From the NCBI RefSeq assembly GCF_031585635.1, contig NZ_CP134195.1, positions 3,968,001 through 4,032,000 of the forward strand: a stretch of 64,000 bases of DNA. Reading direction: 5' to 3'. The stretch is from Paraburkholderia sp. FT54. Lineage in GTDB: Bacteria; Pseudomonadota; Gammaproteobacteria; Burkholderiales; Burkholderiaceae. The notes beneath the pieces were generated by a model, which was not told the origin of the DNA, did not search any database, and saw nothing but the letters and a program-made list of their open reading frames with translations. Position numbers and translations under genes: made by a program. Positions 8,930 to 17,488 of the stretch are shown here, in pieces (positions within the stretch are counted from its first letter, which is position 1; each line of letters opens with the position of its first letter).

Positions 8930-10376
8930 TCCTATGTAGCGTGAGAGTCGCCAAGGCCCGAGTCGTAAGATTGACGGGTCAAGGCTTGCTCAATGGAGGG
9001 CATTATGGACAAAAATCACGTTACTGGATCCGACGCTGGCGAAGCTATTCTCGCCGTGTCGCTCGAACTGTCCGCCGCCAAGTGGAAGGTCGCGCTTCAC
9101 GACGGACTTAGAGAGCAGCCGGCGGTCCACACGGTCAGCGCACCGCAGCCAAACGTGCGACTCCAGGCCGTTCTCGATCTGATCGCGCAGCAAAAGCATA
9201 AGTGGTCGCTGCCCTCGCAGGTACGCGTAGTCGTCAGCTATGAAGCCGGGCAGGACGGATTCTGGATCCATCGCGCGCTGTGCTCTCGCGGCATCGATTG
9301 TTATATGGTCGATGCCGCGAGCATTCCTGTGGAGCGCCACAAACGGCGCGCAAAGACGGACCGGCTAGATGTCATTAGACTCGTCACCAACCTGCGGGCA
9401 TGGCTTCATGGCGAGCGCGACCGCATGCGCGTGGTGCGTGTGCCCTCTGTCCAGGATGAAGCCTCGCGTCATCTGATTCGCGATCGCGGACAGTTGCAGA
9501 AAGAAGTGTTGCAACACCGCAACCGCATGCGCAAACTGCTCGTCACGCTCGGTTGCTGGGATAACGTCAACCACCGCTCGTTCGCCGGACTACTTAGACG
9601 CGGTGAGCTCGCCTGTTACGACGGCACACCACTGCCGGACGAGTTGCGCGAACGGCTAGTGCGCGAATGCGCGCGCCTCGAGCTCGCGGAACAGCAACTC
9701 GCTGCGATTGAGCGCACGCTCCAGGAACGTCTGCCTGCCCCCGTGCGTGAGCGGATCACTTACCTCAGTCGGCTCAAGGGTGTCGGCAACATTGGAGCAA
9801 CACGCCTCGTGCTTGAACTGTTTTGGCGCCAGTTCAACAACCGTCGCCAGCTTGGTGCATGCGTGGGACTCGTGCCGCAGCCATACGACAGCGGTCAAAG
9901 CCGTGTCGATCAAGGCATCAGCAAACAGGGAAACCGACGCGTACGAAGCCAGCTTGTCGAGATGGCCTGGTGCTGGCTGCGATACCAGCCCGACAGTGCG
10001 CTGGCGCGGTGGTTCGACGAGCGCACGCGAGGCACCGGCCCGAATCGCCGCGCGCGTCGCATCGCGATCGTTGCGGTCGCCCGGCGCCTCGCGATTGCAT
10101 TGTGGCGTTTCCTGAAAGACGGAATCATTCCCGACGGCGCCCAGTTCAAGCCGGCATGAAACCACGCCCAGATAGCTCGACGTTCTGAAGGTTAGAGTGT
10201 GATGTGCCCGTAGGGTCGGCGGGTTGCTCAACGCAACTGATCCTTAGATGGGGCGCATCTCCCGGATCGCACTGTCCGGCGCAACGCGCATAAGGGATGT
10301 GGCCGGTACAACACCGGCGGATAGAAGTTGGTGAGACGTTGGATCTCACGTGCGCAGGAGACGGCTCTAACCCGAC
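8930..10376 (+). mobile_element. IS110-family insertion sequence (ends approximate)
   Basis: The transposase gene is flanked by about 80 bp upstream and more than 200 bp of non-coding sequence downstream. IS110-type elements usually lack strong terminal repeats, so the ends are estimates. The only inverted match seen is cGTGAGA (8940-8946) against TCTCACG (10344-10350), too short to be decisive. The long 3' non-coding tail resembles the IS1111 subgroup, which keeps its guide RNA at that end. Confidence 0.4.
9005..10159 (+). CDS. IS110-family transposase (DEDD/Transposase_20)
   Basis: This is a transposase of 384 residues with the two-domain IS110 plan. The N-terminal DEDD RuvC-like domain begins AVSLELSAAKWKVAL, and the C-terminal Transposase_20 domain contains the LKGVGNIGATRLVLEL helix-hairpin-helix and the SKQGNRRVRSQLVEMAW segment with the conserved Ser. 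The ATG at 9005 is preferred because GGAGGG sits four bases before it; an ATG at 8993 lies within that ribosome site. IS110 recombinases use a structured RNA from the non-coding end of the element to choose target and donor DNA. The reading frame is complete, so the element may be active. Confidence 0.88.
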   Translation: MDKNHVTGSDAGEAILAVSLELSAAKWKVALHDGLREQPAVHTVSAPQPNVRLQAVLDLIAQQKHKWSLPSQVRVVVSYEAGQDGFWIHRALCSRGIDCYMVDAASIPVERHKRRAKTDRLDVIRLVTNLRAWLHGERDRMRVVRVPSVQDEASRHLIRDRGQLQKEVLQHRNRMRKLLVTLGCWDNVNHRSFAGLLRRGELACYDGTPLPDELRERLVRECARLELAEQQLAAIERTLQERLPAPVRERITYLSRLKGVGNIGATRLVLELFWRQFNNRRQLGACVGLVPQPYDSGQSRVDQGISKQGNRRVRSQLVEMAWCWLRYQPDSALARWFDERTRGTGPNRRARRIAIVAVARRLAIALWRFLKDGIIPDGAQFKPA

Positions 10377-10377
10377 A

Positions 10378-10842
10378 TTACGAATATGGATCGTGCCAGC
10401 CCATACTCGAGGAGCCCCTTATGATCTGAACATCAACACAAAGCTGACCAGCACTTGACAACTCACTGCTCATAGAAGCCGACCCTCGTTCGCAATGGGA
10501 TGTCCGTCGTGGCGGAGCAACTTTATCCCGAGCACTGAGGGCGGCAACTCGTTCTGAGTTCGGAACAGCAGCAACGGACCAACGACTCTGTGTCACGGTG
10601 CTGCCGCTTGACGACACTTGCGTGCGCCGATCGTGACGGAATCGCCCCTGATACACCTTTGACAGGTAAACACCCTTCTCATCGATCGTTCCGCAGAAGC
10701 CCCTAATCTTTCGGTGAGCGAGCCAAGTGATGTAGCCACGATAGTTGTCAGGGCAAATGCTCGCCTCGTCATCGGCCACCAATTCGAGTTTTGGCGCGTC
10801 AGCGCCCGGTTCCGATTGCGACATTGCCTGATTTTCCGCCAT
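10378..10842 (-). CDS. hypothetical protein next to the IS110 element
   Basis: An open frame of 154 codons I do not recognise. Residues 25-75 look protein-like (RGYITWLAHRKIRGFCGTID, then a basic segment ending YQGRFRHDRR). The C-terminal half is Ser/Arg-rich low complexity and looks like read-through beyond a truncated end. The insertion sequence lies directly downstream, so the original 3' end may have been lost. The start context is weak. It may be a real small gene with a broken tail or a remnant; no function is proposed. Confidence 0.35.
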   Translation of the reverse strand: MAENQAMSQSEPGADAPKLELVADDEASICPDNYRGYITWLAHRKIRGFCGTIDEKGVYLSKVYQGRFRHDRRTQVSSSGSTVTQSRWSVAAVPNSERVAALSARDKVAPPRRTSHCERGSASMSSELSSAGQLCVDVQIIRGSSSMGWHDPYS

Positions 10843-11099
10843 GCTTTCGGCTTATTTGACTTTCTGTAAATTACCGGGTGCGTTGATTTATGTACGGTTG
10901 CCAGACATCCGGAAATTGACGGGAATTTTGGCGGGAACAGTTGCATTCTTGTTGACTTTTGGCATCCCGGCTGAAGTGTAACGAAAACCACCGTTTTCTG
11001 CACAAATTTCCCGTGGTCCGGGTGTGCCGTGGTTCTCATTGAAGTACCCGTCGAGATAACGTAAACCGAATCCATTCGATTGAGTATCCGCTTAACGTT
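10843..11099. other. intergenic region, no gene seen
   Basis: About 260 bp without a supported gene. Frames crossing it look like shadows of the neighbouring open frame. Confidence 0.4.
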
Positions 11100-11146
11100 G
11101 CCGACTTCTACTCAGATTTTCCTCGGCGATATAGTCTGATGCTTCG

Positions 11147-11576
11147 TCAAGTTGCGGCTGGGGCGTTTGCTCCAGTTCCTGATTGATCTGCTCCAGCGAT
11201 TTGGTCACCCAGAACGCCATCTGCACGATCGACGCCCTGGTTGATATCCTGCGATTGGCCGTTGAAACGGATCTGGACCTCGCATTGATCGGGCGCGATA
11301 CCAGTATCGGCATTGCTGTAGCCGGTTTCGCGAAGTACCTGGCGCGCGAGGGACGCCGCGGATTCACGCACAGCATGAAATTCTTCGATGCGTCTCGTCT
11401 TGAATTCTCCCGCGACACTGATCCGCGAGAAGAGTTTCGCAGGCAACGCGTGCGTGCGGATCTCTTGCGAGGAACGCATCGAGAATGCGATCGGAAATCG
11501 CGTCGGCGAGCTTATCGGGATGGCCCTCGGAAACGGATTCCGAAGAAAAAAGCCCATTCTTAATTGACATCGTCAT
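11147..11576 (-). pseudogene. metK: metK fragment (S-adenosylmethionine synthetase), frameshifted
   Basis: The minus strand starts with [20 protein letters not shown] at 11570 behind AGGAG, the hallmark N-terminus of MetK, and continues to RVACETLLA. The frame then shifts near 11425. MetK sequence resumes in another frame with [22 protein letters not shown], and FNGQSQDINQGVDRADGVLG, after which similarity ends. Only about 130 of the usual 390 codons remain and the active-site loops beyond this point are absent. It cannot encode a working enzyme. A further frame (to about 11092) reads SLEQINQELEQ and is not MetK. It is a decayed passenger in the element, with the functional metK presumably elsewhere. 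Confidence 0.75.
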
Positions 11577-11686
11577 CTCCTGTTTAGCCGCGTTCGACAA
11601 ATCGTCGGGGACGGCAATCCGGATCAAATTCCCCCGGTTCTTTCCCATATAGGGCGGCGAACCAGCCGAATCAAATCAACGACGAC

Positions 11687-12115
11687 TCATCGCAACAGGA
11701 CAAGTTCCGGCGTAGCGTCCGCGTCGGACCAGACAATTGCGTTCTGACCGTACCGCGTACCGAGCGCCTTTGCGGCTTCAAGTGAGAGTCCCAGCACGAG
11801 GAAACTTGCTTCGCCAGGCCAATTGTTTGATGGATGCTGACCGATGCCGTCGAAAAAGGTGAGGCCAAGCTGCTTCAGCTCGTCCGCTAGTGCCTGTTGC
11901 CTGACCGCATTGAACTCGTCACTAGCGTTCTGACTGAACGGATTGCAGGCGGTGATGAATGCACTGCATGCGCTGCCGTGAACTTGATGCAGCGTGGCCA
12001 GCGTGGGATTGGTTTCGCCGATCTTCAATGTCGCGGGCGTGTCGCCGTGAACACGGTAGTCCGTTTCCAGATAGGCGTGGATCGTTTCGCGAGGAATGTC
12101 TGAGTCAGAAAACAA
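11687..12115 (-). CDS. DUF3293 domain protein
   Basis: A protein of about 142 residues matching the DUF3293 family. It shows LETDYRV near the start, FITACNPFSQ in the middle, WPGEASFLVLGL, then LGTRYGQNAIVWSD and a terminal LVLLR. The family is small, soluble and of unknown function. The only usable start in frame is a TTG at 12115. Its ribosome site (GGAGGG) is the 3' arm of a terminator hairpin at 12113-12138, an unusual arrangement that could couple its translation to folding of the upstream terminator. It sits between the metK fragment and the three-gene restriction cassette. Confidence 0.75.
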   Translation of the reverse strand: MFSDSDIPRETIHAYLETDYRVHGDTPATLKIGETNPTLATLHQVHGSACSAFITACNPFSQNASDEFNAVRQQALADELKQLGLTFFDGIGQHPSNNWPGEASFLVLGLSLEAAKALGTRYGQNAIVWSDADATPELVLLR

Positions 12116-12138
12116 AAAACCCTCCGTTCAAGGAGGGT
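12113..12138 (-). terminator. terminator downstream of the methylase-nuclease operon
   Basis: Minus-strand stem ACCCTCC/GGAGGGT with a six-base loop, followed by TTTTTT. It lies about 200 bp after the nuclease stop codon and immediately before the TTG start of the DUF3293 gene. Confidence 0.7.
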
Positions 12139-12341
12139 CGACGCGTTACCCGTTTGGTTGCTCGCTCAGGAGCCGCATCCGCTTTCGCGATCCACCTTGC
12201 CCGGGAAGGCAGGTTGGCTTGGGCGTCGACCCAATTCAAAATGTGCACGGATTGGAACACGTGCAGGCCGCGTTTGTCAAGCGGGACCGGAGCGGTCAAT
12301 TCTTGGCAGTACCCAACTAGCTAGAGCGGCATCCGATCCAT
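12139..12341. other. spacer with an open frame of doubtful status
   Basis: About 200 bp between the nuclease stop and the terminator. A minus-strand frame (12299 to 12105, 64 codons) reads protein-like (RGLHVFQSVHILNWVDAQAN) but runs straight through the terminator hairpin and lacks a clear ribosome site. It may be a remnant. Confidence 0.3.
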
Positions 12342-13031
12342 TCACTCGTCGGAATCGAGCCACAGATGACGAATCTGAATGCTTCCGGGAGTACGCCCGT
12401 TTCTGAGCTGAAAGTGGCGAGGGTGTTCGGTGATGACAACCGGATCTTTGGCAAGACTACCGTTGACGATAAGGTTGGTAAAAACGCTCGAGTCTTTATT
12501 GAGATTGCTATTGAGTAGCGACTCTGCATCCTTCGGCTTGCGACGTTTCTGTACGTACCCAATCATGCCGGCGTGAGGCATTGCCCATGCGTAACGACCA
12601 TCGAGAAAGCGCTCTAGGCCATTCGTTCCCAAATATATGCCAATATTTCCTATCGGCTTGCATTCAAAAAAGAACGCCCGATGAATGGATACGGGCCGAA
12701 CGTGCTGACAATAGAACGTAAGATCAGGCCTTTTTTCCAAGTATTTCCCGCTGAAATCGCTAACGGAGGAATCTCGAGTTGGTGGGGGGAATACGTCACT
12801 ATTGAAGCCTTCCACCGTCTCGAGATTCAAGAGCCGCACAAGATGCTGTTGCAGAGCATCGGTGATTGCCACCTCATTCTCAGTTTTGACATCAATGCTT
12901 CCATCTGAGAGCACGCTTTTCCACGCACTACGAATGGCTTCTTCCACAATCCGGATTGTTTCGTCGGCCCAGCTTGGGAACGGTGCATCGTCGACGGGCG
13001 GGCTTTCCCCTAGATTTCTAAAATTGGCCAT
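12342..13031 (-). CDS. PD-(D/E)XK nuclease-like protein, partner of the methyltransferase
   Basis: A protein of 229 residues with no family I can name, but with a plausible restriction-nuclease core. A helix with E51/E53 (TENEVAITDALQQHL) is followed by PD at 102-103 (RPDLTFYCQ) and then FFFECK with E123-C-K125. This gives the E...PD...ExK order of PD-(D/E)XK enzymes. Its start follows the methyltransferase stop by 20 bp on the same strand, so the two are almost certainly co-transcribed. By position it would be the cutting subunit of a restriction-modification system. There is no obvious ribosome site, suggesting coupled translation. The nuclease role is an inference from motif and context. 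Confidence 0.7.
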   Translation of the reverse strand: MANFRNLGESPPVDDAPFPSWADETIRIVEEAIRSAWKSVLSDGSIDVKTENEVAITDALQQHLVRLLNLETVEGFNSDVFPPPTRDSSVSDFSGKYLEKRPDLTFYCQHVRPVSIHRAFFFECKPIGNIGIYLGTNGLERFLDGRYAWAMPHAGMIGYVQKRRKPKDAESLLNSNLNKDSSVFTNLIVNGSLAKDPVVITEHPRHFQLRNGRTPGSIQIRHLWLDSDE

Positions 13032-13051
13032 TGGTGAGTGCGGAGTTCGTT

Positions 13052-16000
13052 TTAGGCAATATCGGCCAAACCACTGTCTATCCATTCGAGCGCCAACATT
13101 CGCGCCTTCGTTTTGCTCCAATAACGACGCTGCGCGAGTTGTCCGATCAACCACGTGTCGGGGCCCAGTCGAAGCCTCACCTGCGACGACCAAAACGGCT
13201 CACTAATTAGATCGACGATTGCCGAAAATGCTTGAGCGGAATTGGCGAGGCCGTCATCCGTTGCCTCGTTACTCGACGCGACAGTTGTCTCATCGCAGTG
13301 CGCGCCAGGTGATGGGGCGAGCGCGATACGAAAGAAGCGCCAGGACTCGGAATCGAATTCAACTGCCCGAGAGGTAACTATATTCTTGCCGCGATCACGC
13401 CCGTATGGTTTGAGCATCCGTTCTAGCACCGCAAGATATTGATTGATGTCGGGATCAACCGGCTTGGAGCACGCGTACGTATGCGTTGCCCGGTGCGGTA
13501 GTTCAAACCGCAGGGCATCGTCGATCAGCTGTCGGTCAGCCTTGGTGAAGCCGTACACCTCGGCGACGAAGTCATCGATGGCTTGCCAAGGCATCGCTCC
13601 TTGTACGATTTCCTTCGACAGGCTGTGCGCTTTGCGCCGTTGTTCTACGGATAAATCGCTCCAAGCGACGACCGGGCAGTTTTCATAGTCTTCCTTGTGA
13701 TACGTCTCGCGTTCAACACCAAGTTTGCTGCTGGTAAGCAACGGGTAGTACACAAAGAAGGAGCTGTATGAAAGGACAAGTAAATACTCAGCGATGGACT
13801 CGCCGTCAGGACAGTTCGCGAGGGAAATGCCATAAAATGATTCTGAGAATGCAACGTCGTCATAGCTGATGAGCGCGCCCCGACTGGAGACCTCTAGCTT
13901 GGCGGCCTTCCGAAATAATAGCAGCGGTGCGCGATAAGCCTCCGCGCTGCGCGGCCACTGGAGCTTTGGTGGCTCGAAGTTCCAGTTAGTAAGCTTCTTG
14001 TGATCGACTATGTATCGCGCATTGCTACGTCCCGTGAGTTCTCGAAGACCGCGCATAAACGATGCGTCTCGGGTGCGTTCTTTGATCTTACCTTTGATGT
14101 AGCCTACGTTCATTTCTAGCCCGAGGTCGGACAGAAATTGCCGAAGCGTCACCCTGGGCTGCAGCTCAGTGCGTCGAATAAACTCGACATCGAGTGACGT
14201 TCCACGAAACAAGGTTTTAAACACCGAAGTGAGCGAGTTAACCATATCGACCGGGACAGGCACAGCGGCGTGCGGGTCCATCCGAAAGGTTCCGTGCTCG
14301 TTTAGCTCCGCTTCGCGTGTCGGACTAAGGTAATAAAATGCATCGTTCGGCAATGGAGCTTCATTGCGGGCCACCAACAGACAGAATTGAGCTGCCACAC
14401 TAGGCCAGACGCTCGTTTGACGAAGTGCCGCGCCATTTAAAACGCCCGTGACTCTGACCGCCTTGAACAGCAAACTTCGCAGGCGCTGACTTTCCGGCTG
14501 GAACAGCAAGGCGCCATCTAGCAGGAACCCGATGGAACCAGCCGGCTTCGCCCACTGCATGGCTCGCCAGAGAAACGGCTGGTCCGGTACCTGATAGCGA
14601 ACCAGTTTCTCCGATTTCTTTCCGGGATCTAAGCCTTTTTCACGAACAATATCTCGAACGATTTTTTCTAAAGGACGGCCAGCTGCTTTGCCTATCGACG
14701 TCCAAGGTGGATTCCCGATAACGATATCGAAAGAGCCAAGAATTTCCTTCTTCCCTGCCAATTTTGCAGGTAGTGCAGACGCCAGACTTCCGAGATGTCC
14801 GTCGGTGTCATTCTCGAAGATCGATTTATCGACACAATGAAGGACCTTACCGAACAGCTTTTCGAAGCGAAGTTCGTCAAGCGGTTGAGGTGAAGGGTCC
14901 AGTTCAATAGCGGCAAGATAGAGACTTAGCGCCGTGATCTTTAGCGCGCCAGCGTTGATATCGAATCCGCATAGTTGGTCCGTAAGGATCTTGCGGATCT
15001 CTGTTCGTCCTGGCTGGTGACCCGTCGCTAGCCACAGTTCGCGTACCAGACGCCGCAGAGCCAGCACGAGGAAAACACCCGCCCCAACGGCTGGATCCAA
15101 GACGTGCGCCGCTTGGCGCTTGCTTTCCGGCAACGCCGAAAAAGCGCCATCGACCAATATTTCGGCCAGATATCGAGGCGTGTAATGAATGCTGTCGGCA
15201 TCCGATTCGTCCGGGCGGTATTTGTGCGAGAAGTTTTCATACACTTGGCTCAGCACATCGACAGGTATGTGTTTGAACCGCAAGCCGCGCCAACCTAACT
15301 CCAATTGACCGCGAACCGCGCGGTACTGAATGTCGGTCAGGATTTTGCAAACTTGATGCGCCCGCTCGCCCAACGAGTCAAATAGGCGTGCGTAGTTCTT
15401 GTCGTCGACCAGATGAAGCAGGTCTCCGTTGAACGTTGTATCGAGCCACTTGAAGGTGCTGACTACCCGTTCAGGTGTTTCATAAAGACTCTCTATGGAA
15501 GTTGCACCCGGCGCGATAGTGTTTGCGTCGGTGTCCGTGACAATGCCGCGGTCTGCAAGGAAACGCGAAAAGAGCGCTCGCCCGACTAGGGAGAGGATGC
15601 TTTCCTCATCCAGCAACGAGGTAGGAATTCCGTCGCGCAAGTCCTCAGCGGCGCTATACAAGAGCTGCAGCAAAAACTGGTCAAGCCACTGCTTACCTGC
15701 ACGCGCGCGTTTGTTTGCGGCGCGTGTATCCCAATCCGCTCCACTCAGAAAATCGCGAAGCACGAAGCTTGGAGCGGTGTCGTCGAGCGATTTGAACTCT
15801 TTGGGGACGCCGATCGAAATTTCGATGGGATAGATGGAAATACGCCCCGGCCTCGCAACGGCGAGAAAACGAGCGTCGGCGCGGCATGCGAGTGTGCGCA
15901 GCAAGTCGGCCAAACGTTGATCAGCGGAGGCGCTATCTCCCAACCGGTCCTGCCGCACGATATACAACACCGGTTGTCCGGCGGATTCGACAACAGCGTC

Positions 16001-16165
16001 CGGGAATAACTCCTCTGCCGAAGCGCCATGGTGCGACCGAGCACCGGGTGCGCGCAAAAGGTCCCGGTAGCGCAAATTACGTGGGCTTGGATCCGCATCC
16101 AAGAGAATGTAAGACGCCTCTGGGATACCGTGGTGTTCTAGGAACTCGATCGTGCCTGTCATCAT
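13052..16165 (-). CDS. large N6-adenine DNA methyltransferase (Eco57I/type I-like)
   Basis: A protein of 1037 residues. The N-terminal 320 residues form a helical domain of unknown role. The methyltransferase core has motif I DPAVGAGVF (D357) and motif IV NPPW (N485), the adenine-N6 class signature. After it come regions that look like a target-recognition domain (LLFRKAAKLEVSSRG, then NCPDGESIAEYLLVL) and a C-terminal domain. No nuclease motif is visible, so cutting would come from the downstream gene. The start at 16165 (ATGATGA) overlaps the stop of the upstream DNA-binding gene, indicating translational coupling. Together the genes form a likely restriction-modification or related defence cassette. 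The target site is unknown. Confidence 0.85.
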   Translation of the reverse strand: MMTGTIEFLEHHGIPEASYILLDADPSPRNLRYRDLLRAPGARSHHGASAEELFPDAVVESAGQPVLYIVRQDRLGDSASADQRLADLLRTLACRADARFLAVARPGRISIYPIEISIGVPKEFKSLDDTAPSFVLRDFLSGADWDTRAANKRARAGKQWLDQFLLQLLYSAAEDLRDGIPTSLLDEESILSLVGRALFSRFLADRGIVTDTDANTIAPGATSIESLYETPERVVSTFKWLDTTFNGDLLHLVDDKNYARLFDSLGERAHQVCKILTDIQYRAVRGQLELGWRGLRFKHIPVDVLSQVYENFSHKYRPDESDADSIHYTPRYLAEILVDGAFSALPESKRQAAHVLDPAVGAGVFLVLALRRLVRELWLATGHQPGRTEIRKILTDQLCGFDINAGALKITALSLYLAAIELDPSPQPLDELRFEKLFGKVLHCVDKSIFENDTDGHLGSLASALPAKLAGKKEILGSFDIVIGNPPWTSIGKAAGRPLEKIVRDIVREKGLDPGKKSEKLVRYQVPDQPFLWRAMQWAKPAGSIGFLLDGALLFQPESQRLRSLLFKAVRVTGVLNGAALRQTSVWPSVAAQFCLLVARNEAPLPNDAFYYLSPTREAELNEHGTFRMDPHAAVPVPVDMVNSLTSVFKTLFRGTSLDVEFIRRTELQPRVTLRQFLSDLGLEMNVGYIKGKIKERTRDASFMRGLRELTGRSNARYIVDHKKLTNWNFEPPKLQWPRSAEAYRAPLLLFRKAAKLEVSSRGALISYDDVAFSESFYGISLANCPDGESIAEYLLVLSYSSFFVYYPLLTSSKLGVERETYHKEDYENCPVVAWSDLSVEQRRKAHSLSKEIVQGAMPWQAIDDFVAEVYGFTKADRQLIDDALRFELPHRATHTYACSKPVDPDINQYLAVLERMLKPYGRDRGKNIVTSRAVEFDSESWRFFRIALAPSPGAHCDETTVASSNEATDDGLANSAQAFSAIVDLISEPFWSSQVRLRLGPDTWLIGQLAQRRYWSKTKARMLALEWIDSGLADIA

Positions 16166-16680
16166 TGGTCCCCGCCCGCGCGTCGGTTGCCAACGACCAC
16201 GAAACCAAGCGGAAGATCTCTTTGTGCGCTTTGAGCTTCCACACCTAAAAAGCGGTAGACGATTTCTCGCGCTGGCTGCAGGCGCAAGGTCAAGGAAAGG
16301 ATTTCGGAGCTGGGCGACGTCAGTCGCCACATGCCAGGCTCGATCATGCTCAGGCAGATTTCGGCACTCTCCCGGCGTTCGACGAAACTGGTCGAACTCA
16401 CTTGCTCGTGAAGCTGATTCGAAAAAGAGGCAACCACGTCTAGCTTCAGACCGATGTCTTTCACGAGGGCTTTTATGAGAAGTAAAAAGATCAAGTCTGT
16501 CGTCTGAAACTGCCGCGCATGACGAGCCTCCGTTCCGTCCGTTGCAAAGGGAGGGAGCGTACTTAGCCATCGTTGCAGGTCGGAGCGTGTCACCCCTACG
16601 CATTCGCGCACGTCCGATGCGGTAATTTTAATTGTGCTCACTCTAGAAGTTTGACACGGAAGACGCGAGTTCACAATCAT
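16162..16680 (-). CDS. putative HTH DNA-binding protein of the methylase cassette
   Basis: The first gene of the three-gene cassette, up to 172 residues. Residues 17-60 read ITASDVRECVGVTRSDLQRW and then ARHARQFQTTDLIFL, similar to a MerR-like winged-helix start where the HTH is followed by a segment ending in a hydrophobic dimer helix. A GTG at 16641 (MSTIKITASDV) is an equally plausible start and would remove 13 residues that look unstructured. It ends on the ATGATGA that starts the methyltransferase. It is likely the regulator, or a specificity or accessory factor, of the system. I cannot assign a named family. Confidence 0.65.
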   Translation of the reverse strand: MIVNSRLPCQTSRVSTIKITASDVRECVGVTRSDLQRWLSTLPPFATDGTEARHARQFQTTDLIFLLLIKALVKDIGLKLDVVASFSNQLHEQVSSTSFVERRESAEICLSMIEPGMWRLTSPSSEILSLTLRLQPAREIVYRFLGVEAQSAQRDLPLGFVVVGNRRAGGDQ

Positions 16681-17180
16681 AACTGACCCAATTTTGAATC
16701 AGATATGCGTCGCTAGGTGAAATCAACGCGTTGACTTGCCGGGCGGTGTGCGGTGGCGTCTAGCGAGCTCGCCTTTCGCAACGGGTCGTTACCCGATCTC
16801 CGTCACGGTCGTGGGTCAGTAGCGACGGCCAGGTCGTCAAGGGTTTGCAGCCCGTGCGGCCGGTGAATATCACAAACCGGCCGCTCGATCTTCTGTGATT
16901 GGTAGACTGCTTCGGGTCGATCAGCGCCATTCGACGTCCGAGCAAACCCCATCCCGAGGGACCTGAATTCTCGCATCACACGGCGAGCGCCCATTCTTAA
17001 CCCGGTTTTCCGTTCCACTGCACCTCAAACCCCAACAACAAGCTTGATGTGCAGCAGGGCAGTACTCGTATGCGACGAGCGCATGGCGAAAAAAACGTCC
17101 CGCGGTCCGTTGCGATGCTGCTTGAATAGCAGCAACAAGGTCGATTTATGCCTCTCGCATGACGCGCGCGCCGGAGACGC
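16681..17180. other. non-coding or decayed stretch
   Basis: About 500 bp. It should hold the promoter of the methylase cassette at its left edge. No open frame here looks like protein, and no repeats or tRNA were seen. Confidence 0.5.
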
Positions 17181-17488
17181 TTATCCCAGCCAACTCTTCG
17201 AGCCGGGTTGCGCTTTCCGTAGCTTGCGATCCAACCGCCTCACCTGTTTCTCTAGTGCTTCGATCTTAGCAAGATAGGGCTGTAGCGCATCCATAATGCG
17301 GGCCTCCCGTTCCTGTAGTTGCTTGACCGCGAACGCGCATTCCCGTTCGTACCTCTGCCTGGCAATCCGCGTATCGGACCATGCACGGTTAAGGGGCTCA
17401 CTTTCTTTTCGCAGCTTGCGCAATTCGCGTATCGCGCTCTCAGCTGTGCCTCGTCAGCCAATTCGGCGGCCAGTTCGGAATTCATCAT
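17181..17488 (-). pseudogene. small coiled-coil protein, apparently frameshifted
   Basis: Two overlapping minus-strand frames read as one protein if a single-base shift near 17435 is ignored. The first is MMNSELAAELADEAQLR from 17488. It continues in the other frame as AIRELRKLRKESEPLNRAW and on to a Lys/Arg/Glu-rich coiled coil (IEALEKQVRRLDRKLRKAQ) ending at 17181. The result would be a strongly charged alpha-helical protein of about 100 residues with no family I recognise. The shift could be real decay, programmed, or a sequencing error. Confidence 0.4.

Noticed and set aside
8940..10350. cGTGAGA/TCTCACG pair as terminal inverted repeats of the IS110 element
   Set aside because: Seven bases are expected by chance at this distance, and IS110 elements often lack strong terminal repeats.
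12105..12299. 64-codon minus-strand frame after the nuclease gene
   Set aside because: It reads through a terminator hairpin, lacks a ribosome site and matches no family known to me; kept only as a doubtful note.
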